NCBI GenBank assembly: GCA_964517175.1
Contig: CAZFBU010000102.1
Location: forward strand, 1-16,122
Reading direction: 5' to 3'
Source: JADJNW01 sp964517175
GTDB lineage: Bacteria; Bacteroidota; Bacteroidia; Chitinophagales; Saprospiraceae
Length of the DNA: 16,122 bases
Below, one piece after another: positions 7,520 through 13,299 of the stretch. The notes under the pieces are model-generated. The model saw only the letters and a program-made list of their open reading frames with translations. It made no database searches and had not been told where the DNA came from. Within the stretch, counting starts at the first letter, position 1. Each line of letters starts with the position of its first letter. A program made the translations under genes and the position numbers.

Positions 7520-7933
7520 ATGAATGAGCGTGCAGCACAACTTTTGCGGGAACACGGATTGCGCGTGACGGGTGTGAGAATCAACGTCCTGAATATTTTC
7601 TTTGACGCGGACGCAGCCCTTGCGCACGGAGATATTGAGAGCAAAATGGAAGAAGTGGATCGAATTACACTTTACCGTACGCTGAAATCTTTTGAAGATA
7701 AAGGATTGATTCACAAAGCAATAGACGGAAGCGACAAACCCAAGTACGCGCTTTGCCAGGATAAATGCGACGAGCATGAGCACCACGATCGCCATGCACA
7801 TTTTCATTGCGATGATTGCGGTAACACCTATTGTCTCGATGAAGTGGAAGCGCCAACGGTGAAAGCGCCGAGCGGTTTTAAAGTGGCAAATACGCATCTG
7901 GTCGTCACCGGAAAGTGCGAAAACTGTTTGTAA
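7520..7933 (+). CDS. Fur-family metal-responsive transcriptional repressor (probable Zur-like)
   Basis: A 137-residue cytoplasmic regulator of usual Fur length. The N-terminal winged helix includes DRITLYRTLKSFEDKGLIHK (about 47-66), which carries the DNA-recognition helix. The dimerisation half holds HAHFHCDDCG (92-101) and KCENC (132-136), giving two CxxC pairs (97/100 and 133/136) for a structural zinc. An extra Cys/His-rich segment, from Cys79 and Cys83 through EHEHHDRHAH, offers further metal ligands. Fur proteins bind metal and then repress palindromic operators; the TGCAAC-N3-GTTGCA sites around this gene are its likely targets. The neighbours (His-rich lipoprotein 20 bp downstream, MerC protein, TonB receptor) favour zinc over iron, but the sequence alone does not settle Zur, Fur or another subtype. 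Confidence 0.92.
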   Translation: MNERAAQLLREHGLRVTGVRINVLNIFFDADAALAHGDIESKMEEVDRITLYRTLKSFEDKGLIHKAIDGSDKPKYALCQDKCDEHEHHDRHAHFHCDDCGNTYCLDEVEAPTVKAPSGFKVANTHLVVTGKCENCL

Positions 7934-7953
7934 ATCAAATTATTGCGATAAAT

Positions 7954-8409
7954 ATGAAACCCACTCTCATTTTAATGCTCATAGCTCTTACGCTGGGTTG
8001 CAACAGCACAAAAGAAGACCCGTTGCTGGCAGAAGCGGCGAAGATACATGAGCAGGCTGCCAAAATAGAGCAGCAAATTCGCCCGCAAGTGGCGGCGCTG
8101 GTACAGCAAAAGAACAGCATTAATGTGCAGGGGCGCGCCCTTGCGCCGGAGGAGGTTGCATTTGTGCAAACCGTAGAATCCATCGAGGCCGGACATCAGT
8201 TCTGGAAAGAAAACCACCTCGAAGTACCGGGCTATGAACACCACGACCACGATCATGCCGACCACGACCATGACCATGACCATGCCCCCAAGCTGGAGCT
8301 TTTGCCTGCGGATATGCTGGCCGTGCAAAAAGAATTTCGCGACACCTTGCTGTCGGTGCAGCAACGCATAGAAATGGCGCTGCAACAAGCTAAACAGATG
8401 GAAAAGTGA
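7954..8409 (+). CDS. His-rich periplasmic lipoprotein, candidate metal binder
   Basis: A 151-residue protein with a lipoprotein signal: MKPTLILMLIALTLGC, lipidation at Cys16 (lipobox TLGC, with a non-typical Thr at -3). The body is largely helical. Around residues 95-110 it has a His/Asp run built of HHDHDHADHDHDHDH, a likely binding site for zinc or another transition metal, flanked by two heptad-like amphipathic helices (AAKIHEQAAKIEQQI and SVQQRIEMALQQAKQM). The ATG at 7954 is chosen because it starts the lipoprotein signal. It lies 20 bp after the Fur-family stop codon and the pair ends at a terminator at 8439, so they form an operon. I recognise no named family; periplasmic metal buffering is inferred. 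Confidence 0.8.
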   Translation: MKPTLILMLIALTLGCNSTKEDPLLAEAAKIHEQAAKIEQQIRPQVAALVQQKNSINVQGRALAPEEVAFVQTVESIEAGHQFWKENHLEVPGYEHHDHDHADHDHDHDHAPKLELLPADMLAVQKEFRDTLLSVQQRIEMALQQAKQMEK

Positions 8410-8438
8410 TGGCACACTCAACTTTTTTGAAAATAGAG

Positions 8439-8461
8439 AAGCGGATTTATCCGTTTTTTTT
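8439..8461 (+). terminator. intrinsic terminator of the Fur-lipoprotein operon
   Basis: A 7-bp stem (AAGCGGA 8439-8445 with TCCGTTT 8450-8456, one G-U pair) with loop TTTA is followed by a T-run. It lies 29 bp after the lipoprotein stop codon and just before the merC promoter, so merC is probably transcribed separately. Confidence 0.7.
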
Positions 8462-8471
8462 ATAATTTTTT

Positions 8472-8492
8472 TAATTTTGCAACAATGTTGCA
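8472..8492 (+). promoter_or_regulatory. -7 box fused to a perfect operator (merC promoter)
   Basis: TAATTTTG (8472-8479) is an exact TAnnTTTG box whose last two bases are also the first two of TGCAACAATGTTGCA (8478-8492), a perfect palindrome identical to the core of the 7406-7422 site. The ATG follows 3 bases after the operator, so the leader would be only about 10 nt and a bound repressor would cover the -7 box, start site and initiation region. Confidence 0.8.
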
Positions 8493-8495
8493 TTT

Positions 8496-8924
8496 ATGGA
8501 AAAGGAAAAAAACAGTTTCTTTAGTTTAAACCTGGATTTTGTAGGATTTACGGCTTCCATGCTGTGCGCTATCCACTGTGCTGCCGTTCCATTGTTGCTC
8601 ACATTTGGAGCATTGAGCGGCTTAGCCTGGCTGGAAACGCCGTGGATAGAGATGAGTTTTATCGCAGTGAGCCTGGTCGTGGCTTCGTGGTCGCTGTTGC
8701 GGAGTTATCTCATGCACCATCATAAATTTACGGCAATTTCTGTCGTACTGCTGGGTTTTCTGTTGATCGTTACCAGCCGTTTCGCTGCGGAAGGTTGGGA
8801 ACCGGCGCTTACGGTTCTCGGGGGTGTGGTCATTGCGGTGGCGCATATCATCAACTGGCGGATGTGCAAGCAATGCCAAAAGTTTACGCTACGCTACCCG
8901 GAGCAGCGACAGGAAAGGGCATAG
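8496..8924 (+). CDS. MerC-domain inner-membrane protein
   Basis: A 142-residue membrane protein of the MerC family with about four transmembrane helices. The family signature CAIHCAAVPLL is at residues 24-34 (Cys24, His27, Cys28), a His cluster, MHHHK, lies at 73-77 after helix 2, and HIINWRMCKQC (117-127) near the C-terminus adds His117 and a CxxC. MerC proteins were first described as mercury transporters, but Bacteroidota homologs commonly sit with Fur-family regulators without any mer genes, as here. A role in zinc or other metal handling is therefore more likely (inference). Its own promoter carries the shared operator, which suggests repression when metal is plentiful. Confidence 0.85.
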   Translation: MEKEKNSFFSLNLDFVGFTASMLCAIHCAAVPLLLTFGALSGLAWLETPWIEMSFIAVSLVVASWSLLRSYLMHHHKFTAISVVLLGFLLIVTSRFAAEGWEPALTVLGGVVIAVAHIINWRMCKQCQKFTLRYPEQRQERA

Positions 8925-8995
8925 AAGCCGCCCTTCATTATGCGTATTTTCATCATCGTATTATTATTTTAAAGTGTTTTGATTAGCATTTTATC

Positions 8996-9038
8996 AATCG
9001 GATCGGGTGATTTTTTTTTCACCCTTCCGATTTTTTTT
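8996..9038 (+). terminator. strong intrinsic terminator after merC
   Basis: AATCGGA-TC-GGGTGA (8996-9010) pairs with TCACCC-TT-CCGATT (9019-9032) around a poly-T loop, with a small internal mismatch, and is followed by T(6) at 9033-9038. The hairpin is only 11 bases from the ATG of the next gene (9050), which leaves little room for a separate promoter after it. Attenuation is possible. Confidence 0.75.
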
Positions 9039-9049
9039 CAACACTCAAG

Positions 9050-9628
9050 ATGAGCGTAATTGAATTTATTTTTATAGTAGGAATGATTTTGCTCTGGTCT
9101 TGTGAACGAGTTCCGGAAGTGGATAAAGAAGAGACGCGACAGCTTCCCGTAGCAGAGGAAACGAGCACCTTGCCGGTATTCGACCTCGCGCCGCCGGCAG
9201 AAGAAATGGACTTTGATTCCAGTTTGTTTTCGTATTCGGAAGGTTTCATAAAGCTGGATTGGAAAGTGCTGAGCCACGTACAATTTGAAGAAAAATACTT
9301 CGAAGAAATCGGCGATTACCTGCTGTACCCGCATTTTTCGCCGCTCGTTCGCACGCTTGATGGCAGGTCCGTTGTCATTTCCGGCTACCACATTCCACTG
9401 GAAGAAACGGGTACGACCCAACTCGTCGTGTTGTCTGCCAATCCTTACACCAGTTGCTTTTTTTGTGGCAATGCCGGTCCAGAATCGGTTATGGAAATAC
9501 GACTCAAAACACCGGTCAAACGTATGAAAATGGATGAGATCGTCCGCTTTCGCGGAACGCTGCGGCTGAATGATTCGGACATCGATGCTTTGAATTACAT
9601 CCTCGAAAATGCGGAAAAAACAGATTAA
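9050..9628 (+). CDS. DUF3299-like lipoprotein
   Basis: A 192-residue protein with an N-terminal hydrophobic segment ending in LLWSC (lipidation at Cys18). After an acidic, Pro-rich linker (about 20-60) comes a beta-rich domain: WKVLSHVQFE, YLLYPHFSPLVRTLDG, VVISGYHIPLE, LVVLSANPYTSCFFCG (Cys136 and Cys139) and VRFRGTLRL. This order, and the SCFFC motif in particular, fits the DUF3299 family of unknown function. As I recall, a DUF3299 protein belongs to a zinc-responsive MacB-like ABC cluster in Pseudomonas, which would suit the metal genes upstream, but no operator of the shared type precedes this gene. The family call is moderate; the zinc link is speculative. Confidence 0.7.
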   Translation: MSVIEFIFIVGMILLWSCERVPEVDKEETRQLPVAEETSTLPVFDLAPPAEEMDFDSSLFSYSEGFIKLDWKVLSHVQFEEKYFEEIGDYLLYPHFSPLVRTLDGRSVVISGYHIPLEETGTTQLVVLSANPYTSCFFCGNAGPESVMEIRLKTPVKRMKMDEIVRFRGTLRLNDSDIDALNYILENAEKTD

Positions 9629-9635
9629 TACCAAT

Positions 9636-9665
9636 TCGGAAGTGAGAAGTCGGAAATCGGAAATC
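9636..9665. repeat. short degenerate tandem repeat
   Basis: Two adjacent 7-bp units, CGGAAAT (9651-9657 and 9658-9664), are preceded by related CGGAAGT and AGAAGT units. They lie just after the DUF3299-like stop codon. Short purine-rich arrays of this kind occur between genes in Bacteroidota. No function is visible. Confidence 0.5.
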
Positions 9666-9693
9666 ATAAGTATTTATAAATCAAGACTTAAAA

Positions 9694-9780
9694 CACTCTT
9701 TAACACGTCGTTATCAATTGAAATTGGTATTATACCAATTTCAATTGATATTGACGTATCGAAAAGCACTCTAAAGAGTG
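9694..9780. repeat. 87-bp composite imperfect palindrome
   Basis: The core is a perfect 19-bp inverted repeat (9712-9730 with 9732-9750) around one base. Pairing continues outward with ACGTC/GACGT (9705-9709 with 9753-9757) and CACTCTTTA/TAAAGAGTG (9694-9702 with 9772-9780), 33 pairs in all. The outer right arm can also fold on itself (9767-9780). It lies between the convergent DUF3299-like (+) and CMD-family (-) genes, so it may terminate both. It could also be a small mobile repeat; copies elsewhere in the genome would show that. Confidence 0.8.
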
Positions 9781-9865
9781 ATTTCCAGTTATTTACGATT
9801 TTTTAAAAGGGACGCGACGCTCCATAGGAGTCATATTGACCTTCGGTGCAACTTCCAAATTAGTA

Positions 9866-10456
9866 TTACGTGTGTTTTCCGATATTCCAACCCTGCGCGC
9901 TGAGGTGTTGCTTGCCCGATTCGATAGCGCCCGGCTCCAGTTGCGTGCCCATAGAGTCATTCCACCGGTTGAGGTAGCCAAAGAGTGCGACCACGCCCAT
10001 GATTTCCACGATCTCGCCTTCGTCCCAGTATTGGCGAGCGTTTGCCTGTATGTCTTCGTCCACGGCATTTGGAATACTGGAAGCCGCCACCGCCAAATCC
10101 AGCGCCGCCCGTTCCGCTTCGCTGAAAGCGGGGTGGGTTTTGTAATCCCAGATATTTTCCAGTTTCTCCTCTTCAGCGCCGTAGCGTTCCGCTGCCCGGA
10201 TGGCATGCGCCTGGCAGTAGCGGCAGCCCGCCGTCAGGCTCGATACATAAGCGATGAGCCGCTTCAGAGCGCTGGTGACGCGACCTTCATTCGCCATCAC
10301 GGCCTTATTCAGTTCGATAAAAGCCTTCGCAATCGCCGGTCGGCGCTGCATGGTCAGGATGCTGTTTGGCGGAAAACCCAGCGTTTCGTTAAAGAATTCT
10401 GCCAGTTTAATGACCTCGGAGTCGTGATCAGATGGTAGTGGTGAAATTAAAGGCAT
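9866..10456 (-). CDS. carboxymuconolactone decarboxylase (CMD)/AhpD-family protein
   Basis: A 196-residue cytoplasmic all-helical protein of the peroxidase-related CMD/AhpD type. The redox motif CRYCQAH (Cys78, Cys81, His84) sits in SLTAGCRYCQAHAIRAAERYG, as in AhpD-like members that relay electrons to peroxide-detoxifying enzymes. Other family features are the helix KRLIAYVSSLTAGC before the motif and ALDLAVAASSIPNAV after it. The start at 10456 is the only ATG giving a normal N-terminus (MPLISPLPSD). It stands alone on the minus strand. A decarboxylase reaction is not implied by the motif; a thiol-based peroxidase-like role is more likely. Confidence 0.88.
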   Translation of the reverse strand: MPLISPLPSDHDSEVIKLAEFFNETLGFPPNSILTMQRRPAIAKAFIELNKAVMANEGRVTSALKRLIAYVSSLTAGCRYCQAHAIRAAERYGAEEEKLENIWDYKTHPAFSEAERAALDLAVAASSIPNAVDEDIQANARQYWDEGEIVEIMGVVALFGYLNRWNDSMGTQLEPGAIESGKQHLSAQGWNIGKHT

Positions 10457-10786
10457 AGATATGGTTGTTTTTTATTGGTTGTTAATTGTTATTTGTTAAT
10501 CGGGTTGGAATGAGATTTTTATTAGGAATAGTTGATTGTTGTACAAATAATTGGGAATGAATGATTTAATAAAGTTACTGTCGTTGAAAAGTCAATCAAA
10601 AAAAACATAAAATGAAACCCGCCCGGATGTTTTATTTTTTCCCAAGATACGAGGGAAAACGGAAGGTTTCCAAAAAAAGTAACGTAAAATACATCCGGAG
10701 CTTTTTACTTCTTCTTCGGAATTCGACACCCAAACCAATTTTTTTATAACTTTAGCCCACCCGAAGTTACCAAAACGATGCAATAA
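10457..10786. other. 330-bp intergenic region between divergent genes
   Basis: This A/T-rich spacer separates the CMD-family gene (-) from the DUF6427 gene (+). Next to the CMD gene it has TTGTTAAT-like low-complexity repeats (about 10470-10500). An 8-bp inverted repeat, CCGGATGT (10623-10630) with ACATCCGG (10691-10698), flanks about 60 bp. A -7-like box for the DUF6427 gene is near 10747. I see no RNA gene and no convincing coding sequence. Confidence 0.6.
10747..10754 (+). promoter_or_regulatory. -7-like promoter box of the DUF6427 gene
   Basis: TAACTTTA matches TAnnTTTG at 7 of 8 positions, 32 bases before the GTG start at 10787. Confidence 0.45.
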
Positions 10787-11773
10787 GTGTTAGCACTACT
10801 TCGAACGAACCAACTACTCGTCAGCTTCTTGCTGATTTTCTACGCAGGGCTGCTGCACGTGGCAGCGTTTGTCAATCCGACGGACTGGCAGCCTGCAGGC
10901 TATGGCGTTTGGAGCGAGTGGATTTACGCAGCGCTCGGCGCCAGCGGCGTATGGTCAAATGTGGCGGCAATTATCCTGCTGACGGTGCAGGCTGTTTTCA
11001 TCAACCTGCTCATGGCAAATCATCGGCTGGCGGAAAGCGTGACCAATCTACCGGGGGTGTTTTACATTCTGATTGCCAGTATGTTACCGGAGTTTCTGCA
11101 CCTTTCACCCTTGCTCCTGGCGAATACATTTTACCTCATCGCCATTTCCGAACTCCTGAAAGTTTACAAAAATCCTTCCTGTCCGGATACCATCTTCAAC
11201 GTTGGCTTTTGGGTAGCGGTCGGCAGTTTTTTCTACCCGTCGTATCTCATTTTCGTCGTTTTTGGACTTATCGGGCTGAACAGCCTGCGGGCTTTTCGCT
11301 TCCGCGAATGGCTGATGTTGCTTGTCGGAGCAGTCGTACCGTATATTCTGAATGGCGTATATTTTTTCTGGACAGATCAATGGACTGTTTTCGTGGCGAC
11401 GCAATTTTTTGATAATTTCCGTTTTCTGGATTTTCGCCCTCATGGTAGCAGCGAGGTTTATTTTAAACTTGCCTTCGTGAATCTGTTTCTGCTGGTAGCT
11501 ATTTTCAGTTCGGACCTTTATGGATTCAAAAAAATTATGGAAGTGCAGAAAAAAATCAGTATCCTGTATGGGGGGCTGTTTGTAAGCGGATTCACGCTCT
11601 TTTTTCAAGCGAATATTCAACTCGACCACTTTTTGATTGTTGCCGTACCATTAGGCATTATGATTTCTATCAACTTTGAATCCATCAGCAGGCAATGGGC
11701 CGAAGCGCTCCACCTGTTGGTTTTAATCGTCGTTTTCTTTTTCCAGTACCAGGATTTTTTGCTACCCACCTGA
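10787..11773 (+). CDS. DUF6427-like integral membrane protein
   Basis: A 328-residue polytopic protein with roughly eight to ten hydrophobic segments and short loops. The pattern ANTFYLIAISELLKVYKN, then DTIFNVGFWVAVGSFFYPSYLIF, then FREWLMLLVGAVVPYILNG fits the DUF6427 family known from Bacteroidota, whose function is unknown. The GTG at 10787 is the first possible start. Three codons upstream in the same frame the sequence reads ATG CAA TAA GTG, so an ATG start at 10778 is cut off by an immediate stop; a substitution or sequencing error may have removed the original start. purQ follows 69 bp downstream behind its own -7 box. Confidence 0.7.
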   Translation: MLALLRTNQLLVSFLLIFYAGLLHVAAFVNPTDWQPAGYGVWSEWIYAALGASGVWSNVAAIILLTVQAVFINLLMANHRLAESVTNLPGVFYILIASMLPEFLHLSPLLLANTFYLIAISELLKVYKNPSCPDTIFNVGFWVAVGSFFYPSYLIFVVFGLIGLNSLRAFRFREWLMLLVGAVVPYILNGVYFFWTDQWTVFVATQFFDNFRFLDFRPHGSSEVYFKLAFVNLFLLVAIFSSDLYGFKKIMEVQKKISILYGGLFVSGFTLFFQANIQLDHFLIVAVPLGIMISINFESISRQWAEALHLLVLIVVFFFQYQDFLLPT

Positions 11774-11814
11774 GTCAACCCGGCAAATGACATGCACGGA
11801 ATATTTTTTTTCCC

Positions 11815-11822
11815 TAACTTTG
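11815..11822 (+). promoter_or_regulatory. -7 promoter box of purQ
   Basis: TAACTTTG is an exact match to the Bacteroidota -7 consensus, 20 bases before the ATG at 11843. No clear -33 element is visible, and I see no purine riboswitch in the short leader. Confidence 0.6.
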
Positions 11823-11842
11823 CAGCCTAAAATCTGATTGTT

Positions 11843-12553
11843 ATGAAATTTGGTGTGGTGGTATTTCCCGGTTCCAATTGCGATGACGACATGGTGCACG
11901 TACTCGGTACGGTGCTCGGGCAGGAAACCGTCAAGCTTTGGCATAAGGATGAAAGCCTGGATGGTTTCGACACGGGCGACTGCATCGTGCTGCCGGGCGG
12001 CTTTTCGTATGGCGATTATCTGCGGGCGGGTGCCATTGCGCGCTTTTCGCCAATTATGAACGCCGTTATCGAATTTGCGAAAGCAGGCGGCTACGTGTGG
12101 GGCATTTGCAATGGTTTTCAGGTACTTTGCGAAGCCGGACTGCTGCCAGGTGTGTTGTTGCGCAACGGCAACCAAAAGTTTATCTGCAAAAATATACACC
12201 TCAAGGCGATGACCAATAACTCGCCAATTACCTCGGGCATTGAGCCGGGGAAGATACTGCGGATTCCCATCGCACATGCCGACGGACGCTACTACGCCGA
12301 CGAGGCAACGCTCCGGCAATTGGAAGAAAATGACCAGATTCTGTTTAAATATTGCGACGCGAAAGGCAACCTTACCGAAGAAGCCAACCCCAATGGTTCC
12401 CTGCTCCATATCGCCGGCATTTGCAACGCCGAACGCAACGTATTTGGTATGATGCCGCACCCGGAGCGCGCCTCTGAAATCGCACTCGGCAATACCGACG
12501 GTCGCATTCTGTTTGAATCGCTGCTGCAAACGACACGGGTAGCGGCGGTGTGA
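11843..12553 (+). CDS. purQ: phosphoribosylformylglycinamidine synthase subunit PurQ (glutaminase)
   Basis: This cytoplasmic class I glutamine amidotransferase releases ammonia from glutamine for the FGAR to FGAM step of purine synthesis, working with PurL and PurS. At 236 residues it has the usual PurQ length. Diagnostic motifs: FPGSNCDDD (8-16), VLPGGFSYGDYLRAGAIAR (49-67), nucleophile Cys89 in GICNGFQVL and the His206/Glu208 pair in MMPHPERA. A stand-alone PurQ implies that small PurL and PurS are encoded elsewhere, since neither is in this window. It is flanked by an unrelated membrane protein and a toxin-antitoxin pair, so it is probably a single-gene unit. Confidence 0.95.
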   Translation: MKFGVVVFPGSNCDDDMVHVLGTVLGQETVKLWHKDESLDGFDTGDCIVLPGGFSYGDYLRAGAIARFSPIMNAVIEFAKAGGYVWGICNGFQVLCEAGLLPGVLLRNGNQKFICKNIHLKAMTNNSPITSGIEPGKILRIPIAHADGRYYADEATLRQLEENDQILFKYCDAKGNLTEEANPNGSLLHIAGICNAERNVFGMMPHPERASEIALGNTDGRILFESLLQTTRVAAV

Positions 12554-12569
12554 CGACGATAAAGGGGTG

Positions 12570-12600
12570 TTGACAAAACGGTACTTTATCATTATTTTTG
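12570..12600 (+). promoter_or_regulatory. promoter of the DUF433/DUF5615 pair
   Basis: A -33-like TTGACA (12570-12575) and an exact -7 box TATTTTTG (12593-12600) are separated by a normal distance (20 bases from TTG to TA). The ATG follows only 4 bases after the box, so the transcript would be leaderless or nearly so. Confidence 0.65.
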
Positions 12601-12604
12601 CAAA

Positions 12605-12847
12605 ATGGAAAATATAAAAGATATCATCAACATCGATCGTGAGATTCTCGGCGGAGTGCCTGTTTTCAAGGGTACACGCGTGCCAATTGAAACTTTATTC
12701 GTGCATCTCGAAAAAGGAATTTCGCTGGATGAGTTTCTGGATGATTTTCCCACCGTTTCCCGCGAACAGGCAGTTGCCGTTTTGGAATTAGCTGTTCGGA
12801 TTCTTACCTCCAAGAATATTGAGCAAATCTATGAGGCTGCTGCTTGA
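12605..12847 (+). CDS. DUF433-family antitoxin
   Basis: An 80-residue protein matching the DUF433 pattern: INIDREILGGVPVFKGTRVPIETLF (about 9-33), then LEKGISLDEFLDDFPTVSREQAVAVLELA (about 35-63). DUF433 proteins carry a small helix-turn-helix-like fold and act as antitoxins and autorepressors beside PIN-like DUF5615 toxins (family knowledge). Its stop overlaps the next gene by 17 bp, the usual antitoxin-first order. A clear promoter lies just upstream. It is complete, with no sign of degradation. Confidence 0.88.
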   Translation: MENIKDIINIDREILGGVPVFKGTRVPIETLFVHLEKGISLDEFLDDFPTVSREQAVAVLELAVRILTSKNIEQIYEAAA

Positions 12848-13160
12848 TGAAAATTTGCCCAAAAGACTGAAAAAAGACTTCCCCGAACACGAAGTTTACA
12901 AGGTTAGGGATAAAGGCTGGAATGGCAAGACAAATGGAGCGCTGTTAGCCCTGATGCTGGAAAATGATTTCGATGTCTTACTCACTTTTGATAAAAATCT
13001 TCAACACCAGCAAAACTTCGATAAGTATCCAATTCCCATCTTATTATTGAACGCGGAGGACAATACCTATCTAACGCTCAGTGCACTCGTTCCCCAAATA
13101 ATAGAAATATTAGAGACAGACTTATCTCCGGGTACTACGGAAATCAAATTGGAGCAATAA
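12831..13160 (+). CDS. DUF5615 PIN-like toxin
   Basis: A 109-residue protein of the DUF5615 PIN-like family, thought to be RNA-cleaving toxins. It begins MRLLLDENLPKRL with the acidic pair Asp6-Glu7, and has VRDKGWNGKTNGALLALMLENDFDVLLTFDKNL, containing Asp48, Asp54 and Asn56, the typical acidic and polar positions of the PIN-like core. The ATG at 12831 is chosen over a TTG at 12819 because MRLLLDENLP is the canonical N-terminus. It overlaps the DUF433 gene by 17 bp, which implies translational coupling. All the core residues I can recognise are present, so the pair is probably functional. Confidence 0.87.
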   Translation: MRLLLDENLPKRLKKDFPEHEVYKVRDKGWNGKTNGALLALMLENDFDVLLTFDKNLQHQQNFDKYPIPILLLNAEDNTYLTLSALVPQIIEILETDLSPGTTEIKLEQ

Positions 13161-13243
13161 AAAAAGCCCGCAAACTACGTGAGCCTACGAGCTGTATCTA
13201 TGGTTTCGATAGCCACTCATCTGTTGGTTTGCAGTGTGCGGGT
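13159..13243 (-). terminator. long structured terminator or small RNA 3' end (minus strand)
   Basis: On the minus strand, CCCGCA (13242-13237) pairs with TGCGGG (13172-13167) and is followed by C and a run of seven T (13165-13159), the form of an intrinsic terminator. The loop is about 64 nt and structured: TGAG/CTCA (13180-13183 with 13216-13219) and CTAT/ATAG (13198-13201 with 13209-13212) can form inside. A second register, GCAAAC with GTTTGC (13170-13175 with 13227-13232), competes with the outer stem. It would end the minus-strand transcript from 13300-14181. I do not recognise a known RNA family; a riboswitch-like or small RNA role is only a possibility. Confidence 0.5.
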
Positions 13244-13299
13244 GCGGTAAGCAGTGCATTCGCAACTGCCGCCTGCCCCTGCCAACTGTGTGGTGTTTA

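Noticed and set aside
9609..9806. 65-codon ORF across the 87-bp palindrome
   Set aside because: Its sequence is largely the translation of the tandem repeat and palindrome; repeated Ile/Ser-rich composition indicates a chance frame.
10592..10783. Minus-strand 63-codon ORF in the spacer before DUF6427
   Set aside because: It spans the DUF6427 promoter region, has no recognisable motif, and its sequence is low-complexity A/T-rich.
13166..13260. Possible known riboswitch downstream of the DUF5615 gene
   Set aside because: I compared it from memory with cobalamin, TPP, c-di-GMP, glycine and THF riboswitch core sequences and saw no match; it is kept only as an unclassified structured segment.
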